Source: Microbacterium sp. LWH7-1.2 (lineage in GTDB: Bacteria; Actinomycetota; Actinomycetes; Actinomycetales; Microbacteriaceae). From it: 64,000 nt of DNA. Below, piece after piece: positions 1 to 9,120 of this stretch; positions within the stretch are counted from its first letter, which is position 1, and each line of letters starts with the position of its first letter. The stretch spans positions 1,178,001 through 1,242,000 of the forward strand of contig NZ_CP151637.1 in the NCBI RefSeq assembly GCF_038397755.1, read 5' to 3'. Under the pieces are notes generated by a model. The model did no database searches. It was not told the origin of the DNA and was given only the letters and a program-made list of their open reading frames with translations. The position numbers and the translations under genes were made by a program.

Positions 1-1356
1 CAGGGTGGTGACGGTCGTCTTGCCGACGCCGCCCTTGCGCGAAAGCACGGGCACGAAGCGCGCGCCGCCGGCGAGCGGCGCCGCGATGCGGCGGTCGAGC
101 TCTTTGCGGGCCTTCGCGCGCTTGCTGTCGCCGAGGTTGATGCGCTTGCCCGAGATCGAGTAGACGAAATGCTGCCACGCGCCCTCGGGCTCGGGGCGCA
201 CCACCTGGTGCGGGTCGAGCAGGCGATCGGCGGTGAGCAGGTCGGCGGTCTCACGGTCGGCCTCGAACTCGCCGAGGCGCTTCGAGGTCAGGGCCACATC
301 GGCGCGCGGGAACGGCGTGCGCTCGACCGCCGAGCGCTCCATCACCGGCTGGGCGCCGGTGTGGTTGGCCTCGCGGCGCGTGGCGGGCGCAGGTGCAGGT
401 GCGGTCTGCGCCGCCGCAGCTGCCGCCGGGACCGACGGACGGGCGGGCGCCGGCTTCGGCGCGGCAGGCGCCGGTGTCGCGGTTGCCTTCTGGTCGTCGG
501 CAGGGGTCTTGGCGCTCATGGGCTCCTCCGCGCTGTCGTCGGTCGCGATGACATCGTCTCCCGTTGCGGCGTTCTCCGCCAGGGCGGATTCCACGCCGTC
601 GTCGGCGAGTTCGAGGTCGAACTCGGCCGGATCGAATTCGCCGTCGAAGTCGGCGTCTTCGAATTCCACGGCGTCGAAGTCGGCGATCGCGAACTCGTCG
701 ACCGCTGGCTCCGCGGGTGCGGACTCGGTGGCAACGGGTTCGGCCGGCGGCTCTTGGGCCACGGGCTCGGCCTCGGGCTCGGTGGCGACGGGCTCTTCGG
801 CGACGGGCTCTTCGGCGACCGGCGCGGACTCGTCGGCGACGGCTTCGGGCTCTTCGACCACGGACTCGACCTCGGTTTCGGGCTCGGCCCATGCCTCCTC
901 GACCACGTCGTCGCGGTCGACCTCGACCTCGGCCTCGATCACGTCGACGATCTCAGCGTCGGCGAGGTCCTCCGTCGGCGGGACCGGGGCGAACCCCTCG
1001 CCCTCGACGGTCCACTCCTCGAGGTCGGCCGGGCTCTCGACGATCTCGGCCTCGCTCGTCTCGGTGGAGAATTCCTCCACCGAGACCGCCTCGATCACCG
1101 GAAGGTCGGCGTCGGCCGGGATCTCGATGACGAAGGGCACCTCGTCGTCGATCACGCCGTCGTCGTCGCGGTCGTCGTCGGATTCGGACGGCAGTTCGAC
1201 GTTCACCTGCGCCGTCGCACCACCCAGGATGCCGAGACCGGTCGTGTCGATGCTTTCGGTCTCGGACAGCACGCCGTTTTCAGGCTCGTCGGGCGTGTGT
1301 TCGGTGCGATCGGGCGTCACAGCGGGGTTCTCCTGAAAAGACGGCGCCGGGCTCAT
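1..1356 (-). CDS. ParA/MinD-like ATPase with long acidic N-terminal tail (C-terminal part outside window)
   Basis: The reading frame opens at an ATG at 1354-1356 and runs off the left edge, giving about 452 residues. The last visible residues contain the deviant Walker A motif KGGVGKTTVT of ParA/MinD ATPases, preceded by VPVLSR. The first ~330 residues are low-complexity, rich in Glu, Asp, Ala, Val and Pro. A basic linker containing ISGKRINLG joins the tail to the ATPase domain. Family knowledge: such proteins bind ATP at a dimer interface and position cargo; similar tail-plus-MinD architectures occur near actinobacterial secretion and partition loci. What this tail binds is unknown. The start lies 36 nt after the pyc stop on the same strand, so it may be co-transcribed with pyc. 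No clear ribosome site precedes the ATG, so the true start is uncertain. Confidence 0.82.
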   Translation of the reverse strand, partial: MSPAPSFQENPAVTPDRTEHTPDEPENGVLSETESIDTTGLGILGGATAQVNVELPSESDDDRDDDGVIDDEVPFVIEIPADADLPVIEAVSVEEFSTETSEAEIVESPADLEEWTVEGEGFAPVPPTEDLADAEIVDVIEAEVEVDRDDVVEEAWAEPETEVESVVEEPEAVADESAPVAEEPVAEEPVATEPEAEPVAQEPPAEPVATESAPAEPAVDEFAIADFDAVEFEDADFDGEFDPAEFDLELADDGVESALAENAATGDDVIATDDSAEEPMSAKTPADDQKATATPAPAAPKPAPARPSVPAAAAAAQTAPAPAPATRREANHTGAQPVMERSAVERTPFPRADVALTSKRLGEFEADRETADLLTADRLLDPHQVVRPEPEGAWQHFVYSISGKRINLGDSKRAKARKELDRRIAAPLAGGARFVPVLSRKGGVGKTTVTTL

Positions 1357-1392
1357 GCCGCAGGCGCGTAGGGGCGGATGCCACCCTCCAGG

Positions 1393-4300
1393 CTACTGCG
1401 CCGGACGGATGACGACCAAAAGGTCGCCGGCATCGACCTGCGCGGTCTCGGGGATGACGAGGCGCTCGACGACGCCTTCGACGGGTGCGGTGATGGCCGC
1501 CTCCATCTTCATCGCCTCGATCGACGCGACCGGCTGGCCGGCCGCGACCGTGTCGCCCGTCTTGGCCTTGAGCGTGACCACACCCGAGAACGGCGCGGCG
1601 ACCTGCCCCGGCTTCGAGGTGTCGGCCTTCTCCGCCTGGCGTGCTTCGACCTTGATGCTGCGGTCGCGCACGAACACCGGGCGCAGCTGACCGTTGAGCG
1701 TCGTCATGACCGTGCGCATGCCCTTGGCATCCGCTTCACCGATCGCCTCGAGTCCCACGTACAGCTGCACGCCGGGGTCGATCTCGGCGACATGCTCCTC
1801 TCCCGGCTTGAGGCCGTAGAGGTAGTCGGGAGTGCCGAGACTGGCGAGGTCGCCGTACGTCTCGCGGTTCTTCTCGAATTCGCGCGCGGGCCCGGGGAAC
1901 AGGAGGCGGTTGAGCGTACGGCGGCGCGTCGCGGCGTCGCCGGCGAGGCCCGCCTCCTCGTCCGCGGTGAGCGGCGGGATCTCGATCGAGACCGTGCGCC
2001 CCGCGAGCACCTTCGTTCGGAAGGGCTCGGGCCAGCCGCCCGGGAGATCGCCGAGCTCGCCCGCCATGAAGCCCACGACCGAGTCCGGGATGTCGTAGTT
2101 CTGCGGGTTCGCCTCGAAATCCGCCGGATCGGCGCGCACGGCGACGAGCGCGAGGGCGAGGTCGCCCACGACCTTCGACGACGGCGTCACCTTCGGGATG
2201 CGGCCGAGGATGCGGTCGGCCGCGGCGTACATGTCCTCGATGAGCTCGAAGTCGTCCGCGAGGCCGAGGGCGATCGCCTGCTGGCGGAGGTTCGACAGCT
2301 GCCCGCCCGGGATCTCGTGGTGATAGACGCGACCGGTCGGCGAGGCGAGGCCGGACTCGAACGGACGGTACAGGTGGCGCACCGCCTCCCAGTACGGCTC
2401 AAGGTCGCTGACAGCCTGAAGGCTGAGCCCGGTGTCGCGGTCGGTGTGGGCGAGCGCGGCGACGAGGGCCGAGAGCGACGGCTGGCTCGTGGTGCCCGAC
2501 ATCGGTGCGGCCGCAGCATCCACGGCGTCCACTCCCGCGGCGCTCGCCGCGAGCAGCGTCGCGAGCTGGCCGCCCGCGGTGTCGTGCGTGTGCAGGTGCA
2601 CGGGCAGGTCGAAGTTCTCGCGCAGCGCGGTGACGAGCTTCGCGGCGGCGGCGGGACGCACGAGGCCCGCCATGTCCTTGATGGCGAGGATGTGCGCGCC
2701 CGACTCGACGATCTGCTCCGCGAGGCGCAGGTAGTAGTCGAGCGTGTACAGCTTCTCCGCCGGGTCGAGCAGGTCGGAGGTGTAGCAGAGCGCGACTTCG
2801 GCGATCGCGGTGCCGGTGGAGCGCACCGCGTCGATCGCGGGACGCATCTGCGACACGTCGTTGAGGGCGTCGAAGACGCGGAAGATGTCGACCCCCGTGG
2901 CCGCGGCCTCGCGCACGAAGGCGTCGGTCACCTCGACGGGACGCGGCGTGTAGCCCACGGTGTTGCGGCCGCGCAGCAGCATCTGGATCGGGATGTTCGG
3001 CATCGCACTGCGCAACGCCTCGAGGCGCTCCCACGGGTCCTCGGCGAGGAAGCGCAGCGCGACGTCGTACGTCGCGCCGCCCCACGCCTCGACCGAGAGC
3101 AGCTGCGGCGTCATGCGCGCGACGTGCGGGCCGACGCGGACGAGATCGCGCGTGCGCACCCGCGTCGCGAGCAGCGACTGGTGGGCGTCGCGGAACGTCG
3201 TCTCGGTGATGGCGAGGCCGCTCTGCGTGCGCAAGGCGCGGGCGAAGCCCTCGGGGCCGAGCTCGCGCAGGCGGTCGAGCGTGCCCGCGGGCGGCGCGGC
3301 GGCGAGATCGATGGCCGGCAGCTTGCTTCCCGGCGACACCGACAGCGGCTTCTCGCCGTACGGGCGGTTGACCGTGACGTCGCCGAGCCAGGCGAGCAGC
3401 TTCGTCGCGCGGTCGCGCGAGGGGTTGCTCGTGAGCAGTTGCGGGCGCTCGTCGATGAAGGACGTGCTGACATCGCCCTCGATGAAGGCGGGGTCATCGA
3501 GCACGGCGCGCAGGAACGGGATGTTGGTCGCGACGCCGCGGATGCGGAACTCGGCCAGCGCGCGGCGGGCGCGTGCGACGGCGGCCGGGAAGTCGCGGCC
3601 CCGGCAGGTGAGCTTCGCGAGCATCGAGTCGAAGTGCGGGCTGATCTGCGACCCCGCGGCGGTCGTTCCGCCGTCGAGGCGGATGCCCGCGCCACCGGGC
3701 GAGCGGTACGTGGTGATGCGCCCGGTGTCGGGGCGGAAGCCCTGCGACGGGTCCTCCGTCGTGATGCGGCACTGGAGTGCCGCCCCGCGCAGCTGGATGC
3801 GGTCCTGAGTGAGACCGAGCTCAGCGATCGTCTGCCCCGCCGCGATGCGGATCTGCGACTGCACGAGGTCGACGTCCGTGACCTCCTCGGTGACGGTGTG
3901 CTCGACCTGGATGCGCGGGTTCATCTCGATGAAGACGACCTCGCCGGTGCGGGGGCCGGCGGTCTCGAGGAGGAATTCGACGGTGCCGGCATTCTCGTAG
4001 CCGATCGACCGTGCGAAGGCGACGGCGTAGCCGTGGAGGGCGTCGCGGATCGCTGGGTCGAGGTTCGGCGCCGGCGCGATCTCGATCACCTTCTGGTGAC
4101 GGCGCTGCACCGAGCAGTCGCGCTCGAACAGGTGCACGGTCTCGCCGGTCTTGTCGGCGAGGATCTGCACCTCGACGTGACGGGGCCGCTGCACCGCCTG
4201 TTCGAGGAAGACGCGTGCGTCGCCGAAGGCGCTGCCGGCCTCGCGCATGGCCTCGGCGAGGGCGGGCGCGAGCTCCTCCTTGCGCTCGACCCGCCGCATC

Positions 4301-4800
4301 CCTCGTCCGCCGCCGCCGGCGACCGCCTTCACGAAGATGGGGAACCCGATCCCGTCGGCCTGAGCGAGCAGCGCGTCGACGTCGTCGGAAGCGTCCGTGG
4401 AGCGCAGCACCGGCACGCCGGCGGCGATCGCGTGCTGCTTCGCGGTGACCTTGTTGCCGGCCATCTCGAGCACCTTCGAGGGCGGGCCGATGAAGGCGAT
4501 GCCGTTCGCGGCCGCCTTCTCCGCCAGCTCGGGGTTCTCCGACAGGAAGCCGTAGCCCGGGTAGATCGCGTCGGCGCCGGCCGCCTGCGCGACGCGGATG
4601 ATCTCGTCGACATCGAGGTAGGCGCGGACCGGGTGGCCCTTCTCACCGATCTCGTAGGACTCGTCCGCCTTCTGGCGATGCAGCGAGCCGCGGTCCTCGA
4701 AGGGGAACACGGCGACGGTGCGCGCACCCAGCTCGTATGCGGCTCGGAACGCTCGGATGGCGATCTCGCCTCGGTTCGCGACCAGGATCTTGCGGAACAT
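1393..4800 (-). CDS. pyc: pyruvate carboxylase
   Basis: Predicted 1135 residues, the normal size for single-chain pyruvate carboxylase, which carboxylates pyruvate to oxaloacetate with ATP and bicarbonate. Domains in order: biotin carboxylase (starts FRKILVANRGEIAIR; ATP-grasp Gly-rich loop GGGGRGMR near 160-170), HMGL-like carboxyltransferase (TTFRDAHQS near 533) with the conserved PYC linker, and a C-terminal biotinyl domain with EAMKME, whose Lys1098 is the expected biotinylated residue. The start is set by GGAGG nine nt upstream of the ATG. A -10 box TAGGCT on the minus strand (4859-4864) overlaps a perfect palindrome in the intergenic region shared with the divergent parA, so repression there could touch both genes. 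Function is certain; regulation is inferred. Confidence 0.98.
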   Translation of the reverse strand: MFRKILVANRGEIAIRAFRAAYELGARTVAVFPFEDRGSLHRQKADESYEIGEKGHPVRAYLDVDEIIRVAQAAGADAIYPGYGFLSENPELAEKAAANGIAFIGPPSKVLEMAGNKVTAKQHAIAAGVPVLRSTDASDDVDALLAQADGIGFPIFVKAVAGGGGRGMRRVERKEELAPALAEAMREAGSAFGDARVFLEQAVQRPRHVEVQILADKTGETVHLFERDCSVQRRHQKVIEIAPAPNLDPAIRDALHGYAVAFARSIGYENAGTVEFLLETAGPRTGEVVFIEMNPRIQVEHTVTEEVTDVDLVQSQIRIAAGQTIAELGLTQDRIQLRGAALQCRITTEDPSQGFRPDTGRITTYRSPGGAGIRLDGGTTAAGSQISPHFDSMLAKLTCRGRDFPAAVARARRALAEFRIRGVATNIPFLRAVLDDPAFIEGDVSTSFIDERPQLLTSNPSRDRATKLLAWLGDVTVNRPYGEKPLSVSPGSKLPAIDLAAAPPAGTLDRLRELGPEGFARALRTQSGLAITETTFRDAHQSLLATRVRTRDLVRVGPHVARMTPQLLSVEAWGGATYDVALRFLAEDPWERLEALRSAMPNIPIQMLLRGRNTVGYTPRPVEVTDAFVREAAATGVDIFRVFDALNDVSQMRPAIDAVRSTGTAIAEVALCYTSDLLDPAEKLYTLDYYLRLAEQIVESGAHILAIKDMAGLVRPAAAAKLVTALRENFDLPVHLHTHDTAGGQLATLLAASAAGVDAVDAAAAPMSGTTSQPSLSALVAALAHTDRDTGLSLQAVSDLEPYWEAVRHLYRPFESGLASPTGRVYHHEIPGGQLSNLRQQAIALGLADDFELIEDMYAAADRILGRIPKVTPSSKVVGDLALALVAVRADPADFEANPQNYDIPDSVVGFMAGELGDLPGGWPEPFRTKVLAGRTVSIEIPPLTADEEAGLAGDAATRRRTLNRLLFPGPAREFEKNRETYGDLASLGTPDYLYGLKPGEEHVAEIDPGVQLYVGLEAIGEADAKGMRTVMTTLNGQLRPVFVRDRSIKVEARQAEKADTSKPGQVAAPFSGVVTLKAKTGDTVAAGQPVASIEAMKMEAAITAPVEGVVERLVIPETAQVDAGDLLVVIRPAQ

Positions 4801-4842
4801 GAGACCTCCGTGTGCGGCGGCGCAGGCGGACCCGAAAATGCG

Positions 4843-4862
4843 GGCTGAGTGTGCTCTCAGCC
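4843..4862. promoter_or_regulatory. palindrome in the pyc/parA divergent promoter region
   Basis: GGCTGAG and CTCAGCC form perfect 7-bp arms separated by TGTGCT. The palindrome overlaps the minus-strand -10 box TAGGCT (4859-4864) of pyc and lies 11 bp before the plus-strand box TAACGT (4873-4878) of parA. It could be an operator or, in the pyc transcript, a 5' hairpin. Confidence 0.5.
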
Positions 4863-4886
4863 TAGGGGACGGTAACGTGGTGGCTT

Positions 4887-5696
4887 GTGCACGTCCTATC
4901 CGTCAGCTCGCTCAAGGGTGGCGTCGGCAAGACGACCGTGACTCTCGGACTCGCGTCGGCGGCTTTCGCCCGCGGTGTCCGCACGCTCGTCGTCGACCTC
5001 GACCCGCAGTCCGACGTCTCGACGGGCATGGACATCCAGGTGGCCGGCCGCCTGAATGTCGCCGATGTCCTCGCCAACCCCAAAGAGAAGACGGTCCGCC
5101 AGGCCATCACCTCGAGCGGCTGGGCGAAGGTGCACCCGGGCACGATCGACGTCATGATCGGCAGCCCGTCGGCCATCAACTTCGACGGACCCCACCCGAG
5201 CGTCCGCGACGTCTGGAAGCTCGAAGAGGCGCTCGCCACGATCGAGGCCGACTACGACCTCGTGCTCATCGACTGCGCCCCGTCGCTCAACGCCCTCACC
5301 AGAACCGCGTGGGCGGCCTCCGACCGCGTCATCGTCGTGACCGAGCCCGGGCTCTTCTCCGTCGCCGCCGCCGACCGCGCACTGCGTGCGATCGAAGAGA
5401 TCCGCCGCGGCCTCTCCCCCCGCCTGCAGCCGCTGGGCATCGTGGTCAACCGCGTGCGTCCGCAGTCGATCGAGCATCAGTTCCGCATCAAGGAGCTCCG
5501 CGACATGTTCGGCCCGCTCGTCCTGAGCCCGCAGCTGCCCGAGCGCACGTCGCTCCAGCAGGCGCAGGGCGCGGCGAAGCCGCTGCACATCTGGCCCGGC
5601 GACTCCGCCCAGGAGCTCGCCGCCGACTTCGACTCCCTGCTCGACCGCATCATGCGCACCGGTCGCATCCCGGTCGCCGAGGACTCCCGCGCGTGA
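4887..5696 (+). CDS. ParA family ATPase
   Basis: 269 residues. The protein begins MHVLSVSSLKGGVGKTT, carrying the KGGVGKTT deviant Walker A motif, and continues with VDLDPQSD (Walker A' region) and LIDCAPS (Walker B), the standard set of a soluble ParA. There is no parB, parS cluster or gidA neighbour here, so it need not be the chromosomal segregation ParA; related orphan ParAs position other cargo. The start is the GTG at 4887. A TAACGT box ends 8 nt before it and there is no ribosome site, so the mRNA is probably leaderless. A strong hairpin follows the stop codon. Confidence 0.93.
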   Translation: MHVLSVSSLKGGVGKTTVTLGLASAAFARGVRTLVVDLDPQSDVSTGMDIQVAGRLNVADVLANPKEKTVRQAITSSGWAKVHPGTIDVMIGSPSAINFDGPHPSVRDVWKLEEALATIEADYDLVLIDCAPSLNALTRTAWAASDRVIVVTEPGLFSVAAADRALRAIEEIRRGLSPRLQPLGIVVNRVRPQSIEHQFRIKELRDMFGPLVLSPQLPERTSLQQAQGAAKPLHIWPGDSAQELAADFDSLLDRIMRTGRIPVAEDSRA

Positions 5697-5700
5697 TCTG

Positions 5701-5727
5701 ACGGATGCCGCGGCCCGCAGCATCCGT
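5701..5727 (+). terminator. hairpin after parA
   Basis: ACGGATGC (5701-5708) and GCATCCGT (5720-5727) are perfect 8-bp arms around a GC-rich loop, 4 nt after the parA stop. There is no T-tract, which is common for actinobacterial terminators. Both arms are copies of the octamer that is over-represented across the window. Confidence 0.6.
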
Positions 5728-5829
5728 GGGAGTGACCACTTTGCTCACCCGATGAGCACATTGCGCTACTTGTGCACGTGCGGGTGAGCTCGACTTGCCT
5801 TTCGTCGCGATTTCGCTGACCATATCGCC

Positions 5830-7044
5830 ATGGCATCGATGACGCTGCACCCTGACAGCCTTGCCGTGCACGCCGGCCGCGACGATCTCGCGGGCCAGGG
5901 CGTCCACGCTCTCCCCCTCGACCTCTCGTCGACCAACCCGCTTCCCGGCATCGAGCTCGGCGGCATGTCGTACGAGGTGCTCGCCACCGGCGGCCACCCG
6001 TTCGAGGGCGGGTCGAACGTGTATGCGCGACTGTGGAACCCGACCGTCGCCCGTTTCGAGGAGGCCCTCTCGCGTCTCGAGCACGCCGAGGAGGCGGTGG
6101 CGTTCTCGTCCGGCATGGCGGCGGTCACCGCCGTGCTGCTCGCGCTGACCCACGAGTCGGGAAAGCGCCACGTCGTCGCCGTTCGCCCGCTGTACGGCGG
6201 CACCGACCACCTGCTCGCCTCGGGGCTCCTGGGCGTCGAGACCACGTTCTGCTCCCCCGACGGTGTCGCCGCGGCGCTGCGCGACGACACGGCGCTCGTG
6301 GTGCTCGAGACCCCGGCGAACCCCACGCTCGAGCTCGTAGACATCCGCGGGGTGGCTGCGGCGGCGGGCGACGTACCGGTGCTGGTCGACAACACCTTCG
6401 CGACGCCGGTGCTGCAGCACCCGCTCGATCTGGGCGCCTCGCTGTCGCTGCACAGTGCCACCAAGTACCTGGGCGGCCACGGCGATGTCGTGGGCGGTGT
6501 CGTCGCGTGCGACGCGCGACTCGCGGCGGCGCTTCGGCGCACCCGCGCCATCACCGGCGCGATCATGCACCCCCTCGCCGCCTACCTGCTGCACCGCGGT
6601 CTGGCGACGCTGCCCGTCCGCATGCGGGCGCAGCAGGAGGGGGCTCGCATCGTCGCCGAGTGGCTCACCACCCGGCCCGAGGTCGCGTGCGTGCACTTCC
6701 CGGGATTCGCCGACAGCGACCCCCGCGGCCTCATCGGCACCCAGCAGAGCGGACCCGGCGCGATGATCGCGATCGAACTCGCCGACGGGTTCGATGCGGC
6801 GTCGGCTCTGACGGCGTCCGTCCGGCTCTTCACGCATGCCGTGTCGCTGGGCAGCGTCGACTCGCTCATCCAGCACCCCGCGGCACTCACCCACCGACCC
6901 GTCACGGCGGACGCGAAGCCCTCCGACGCGCTCGTGCGCCTCTCCATCGGCCTCGAGGATCCGGCGGACCTGATCGCGGATCTCGAGCAGGCGCTCACCA
7001 CGACAGCGGGCGCGCATGAGCAGATGGAGTCTGCGCTCGGCTGA
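5830..7044 (+). CDS. PLP-dependent Cys/Met metabolism enzyme (cystathionine gamma-synthase / methionine gamma-lyase type)
   Basis: 404 residues, typical for the Cys/Met metabolism PLP family. Visible signatures are YARLWNPT (substrate and cofactor contacts from the partner subunit), SSGMAAVTA (phosphate-binding loop), VDNTFATP (PLP-ring Asp) and SATKYLGGHGD, where Lys212 should form the Schiff base. The family performs gamma-replacement or gamma/beta-elimination on homoserine esters, cystathionine or methionine; the sequence alone does not settle which. It stands alone between parA and the convergent MerR gene, with only 15 bp to the latter. ATGs at 5830 and 5839 both fit and neither has a clear ribosome site. 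No methionine-pathway neighbour helps specify the substrate. Confidence 0.9.
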   Translation: MASMTLHPDSLAVHAGRDDLAGQGVHALPLDLSSTNPLPGIELGGMSYEVLATGGHPFEGGSNVYARLWNPTVARFEEALSRLEHAEEAVAFSSGMAAVTAVLLALTHESGKRHVVAVRPLYGGTDHLLASGLLGVETTFCSPDGVAAALRDDTALVVLETPANPTLELVDIRGVAAAAGDVPVLVDNTFATPVLQHPLDLGASLSLHSATKYLGGHGDVVGGVVACDARLAAALRRTRAITGAIMHPLAAYLLHRGLATLPVRMRAQQEGARIVAEWLTTRPEVACVHFPGFADSDPRGLIGTQQSGPGAMIAIELADGFDAASALTASVRLFTHAVSLGSVDSLIQHPAALTHRPVTADAKPSDALVRLSIGLEDPADLIADLEQALTTTAGAHEQMESALG

Positions 7045-7059
7045 CTCCGGCCGCGCGCT

Positions 7060-7602
7060 CTATGCCGTGCGGGCGGCGCGGCGCACCGAGAGCTCGTCCA
7101 TCGGGTCGGGCTTCTCGACCTCGAACTCGAGGAGCTCCGATTCGACCTCGCGCAGCACCTTTCCGACGGCGATGCCGAAGACGCCCTGACCGCGGCTGAC
7201 GAGGTCGATGACCTCGTCGTTCGACGTGCAGAGATAGACGGATGCCCCGTCGCTCATGAGCGTCGTTCCTGCGAGGTCGCGGATCCCGGCGGCGCGGAGC
7301 TGGTCGACGGCCGTGCGGATCTGCTGAAGCGAGATGCCGGTGTCGAGCAGGCGCTTGACGAGCTTCAGCACCAGGATGTCGCGGAAGCCGTAGAGCCGCT
7401 GCGAGCCGGATCCGCTGGCGCCGCGGACCGTCGGCTCGACGAGCTCGGTGCGGGCCCAGTAGTCGAGCTGGCGGTAGGTGATGCCGGCGGCCTTCGCCGC
7501 GGCGGCGCCGCGGTAGCCGACCTCGTCATCCATCGCGGGAAGACCGTCGGTGAAGAGGAGTTCTGCACTGAACGGCTCGCCAGGAGCAACGTCTCCGGTC
7601 AT
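7060..7602 (-). CDS. MerR-family transcriptional regulator (Rv1830-like)
   Basis: 180 residues. An N-terminal MerR-type helix-turn-helix (GYRGAAAAKAAGITYRQLDY, then LVEPT, SQRLYGFRDIL) is followed by a dimerisation helix and an effector region of unknown ligand. The sequence and its place next to ftsR and garA match the third member of the mycobacterial Rv1827-Rv1828-Rv1830 group. I choose the ATG at 7600-7602 over one 33 nt upstream because GGAGGGGG (7611-7618) sits 8 nt before it. In mycobacteria a DUF151 nuclease-like gene lies between this gene and ftsR; here the 157-bp gap holds no such ORF. Confidence 0.9.
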   Translation of the reverse strand: MTGDVAPGEPFSAELLFTDGLPAMDDEVGYRGAAAAKAAGITYRQLDYWARTELVEPTVRGASGSGSQRLYGFRDILVLKLVKRLLDTGISLQQIRTAVDQLRAAGIRDLAGTTLMSDGASVYLCTSNDEVIDLVSRGQGVFGIAVGKVLREVESELLEFEVEKPDPMDELSVRRAARTA

Positions 7603-7759
7603 GCTCGTTCCCCCCTCCGGATCGAATAGTTCCACGCTAGATCAGCCTCCCCCTCGCGGCAACGACATCCGGCGTTCGGGGGTCGGCGTGTCGCGCACTT
7701 CGGCACGTTTCGCAGGCTCCCTCGACGACCGGTCGGGGAAGGGCGACTTCCTCCGCACC

Positions 7760-8452
7760 TCAGGACAGCATGCGCTCGAGCGCCGCGCGCACGAAGATCG
7801 CGCGCACGTCGTCGAGACGCCGGGTGAGCTCCGGCGCCAGCTCTCCGGCGCGGCCGCGGGACGCGGCATCCGTCCGCCGAAGCAGGGGCGCGAGAGCCGA
7901 CTCGACGAGCGCCACGTCGCGTTCGGCGCTCTGCCGCAGCGCGCGAACGTGGCGCGGCTCTATGCCGTGCCGGTCGAGTGCGACGAGAGCACGCAGCAGC
8001 GTCACCGACTGCTCCGTGTACGACTCGGCGCCCGTGAGGATGCCGGTGCTGATGGCGTCGTTGAGCAGCTGCGGTGCGGCGCCCGCCGCCGACAGCAGCT
8101 CATCGCGGCGATAGCGGCGCGGAGCCGGCACGATGGACGGCGGAGGCACCGCCGTCGGTGTTGCCGGGTCGCGGCCGGCGTCGACATCCTCGAGGTAATC
8201 CCGGATCACCGACAGCGGCAGGTAGTGGTCGCGCTGCAGGGTGAGCGCGAGGCGCAGTCGCTCCAGGTCGCCCTGCGAGAACTTGCGGTACCCGGACTCG
8301 GTGCGCAGGGGCGTGACGATCCCCTGGACCTCGAGGAAGCGCAGCTTGCTGGAGGTCAGGGAGGGGAACTCGGGCGACAGACGCGCGAGGACCTGACCGA
8401 TGCTGAGAAGACCCGCGGACGACGCCCTGTCACGGACGGAAGCCGCGGGCAT
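7760..8452 (-). CDS. ftsR: MerR-family regulator FtsR
   Basis: 230 residues. The N-terminal winged helix (LLSIGQVLARLSPEFPSLT, KLRFLEVQGIVTP, SGYRKFSQGDLERL) and the proline-rich middle match FtsR (Rv1828 / Cg1631), which in Corynebacterium activates ftsZ. Position directly after garA supports the assignment. The ATG overlaps the garA TGA by one base (TGATG at 8450-8454), so translation of the two is probably coupled. The C-terminal half is helical and probably dimerises. No FtsR operator can be tested because ftsZ is outside the window. Confidence 0.93.
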   Translation of the reverse strand: MPAASVRDRASSAGLLSIGQVLARLSPEFPSLTSSKLRFLEVQGIVTPLRTESGYRKFSQGDLERLRLALTLQRDHYLPLSVIRDYLEDVDAGRDPATPTAVPPPSIVPAPRRYRRDELLSAAGAAPQLLNDAISTGILTGAESYTEQSVTLLRALVALDRHGIEPRHVRALRQSAERDVALVESALAPLLRRTDAASRGRAGELAPELTRRLDDVRAIFVRAALERMLS

Positions 8453-8955
8453 CAGGCCTCCGTCGCCCTGGAGAGGTCAGCCGGTGAGACGAAGAAGTTG
8501 AGTCGGAACTTTCCGATGCGCACCTCGGCGCCGTTGGTGAGCGTGGCCCGATCGACCCGCTCGCCGTTGACGTAGGTGCCGTTCAGCGAGCGCTGATCGA
8601 CGAGCTCGAACGTGGTGCCGGTGCGGTTGATCTCCGCGTGGCGGCGAGAGACGGTGACGTCGTCGAAGAAGATGTCGGCTTCGGGGTGCCGCCCGACCGT
8701 GGTGACATCGGCATCGAGCAGGTAGCGGGCGCCGGCAGTGGGTCCGGAACGGACCAGCAGCAGGGCGGCGCCGGACGGGAGGGCGTCGATCGCGTCGAGC
8801 TCGGCCTCGCCGAGCTCGCTGCCGAAGGGCACGAAGGACAGGTCGGAATCGTGGCCGAACGTCTGCGTCGTGTCGGACGCGCGGTCGGACTCGTGTGCGT
8901 CGGACCCTGCGGCCCGGCGGATGTCGCCCTGATCGGGTCGGCGGTCGTGCTCCAC
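8452..8955 (-). CDS. garA: FHA-domain regulator GarA/OdhI
   Basis: 167 residues. The FHA domain shows GRHPEADIFFDDVTVSRRHAE (phospho-Thr-binding Arg and Ser) and SLNGTYVNG (Asn), as in GarA/OdhI. The flexible N-terminus carries SDTTQTF with adjacent Thr29-Thr30, equivalent to the ETTSVF motif phosphorylated by PknB/PknG. Family knowledge: unphosphorylated protein inhibits the 2-oxoglutarate dehydrogenase E1 and acts on glutamate enzymes; phosphorylation closes it onto its own FHA domain. Start is GTG with GGAGG five nt upstream. A TAGGCT box lies on the minus strand about 25 nt upstream. Followed immediately by ftsR. The tail is longer before the TT pair (28 residues) than in OdhI. Confidence 0.95.
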   Translation of the reverse strand: MEHDRRPDQGDIRRAAGSDAHESDRASDTTQTFGHDSDLSFVPFGSELGEAELDAIDALPSGAALLLVRSGPTAGARYLLDADVTTVGRHPEADIFFDDVTVSRRHAEINRTGTTFELVDQRSLNGTYVNGERVDRATLTNGAEVRIGKFRLNFFVSPADLSRATEA

Positions 8956-9120
8956 GGTTTCCTCCTCTGTCTCGCCAGCCTATCCGATCGCCCTCGGCTC
9001 GGAAGAGGACGTTCCCGGTTGCCGCAATGTTTCGCCGCGTGTCGGCCGAGATGCCGCGAACGGCACACCCCCCTAGCCTGGCAGGACCGGCAACGATCCG
9101 TTAACCAGAAGGAGACCACC

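Noticed and set aside
1378..4848. 1156-codon open frame on the plus strand opposite pyc
   Set aside because: It is antisense to a gene with full family motifs; long shadow frames are normal at 70% GC, and its translation is Arg/Asp/Leu-rich without domains.
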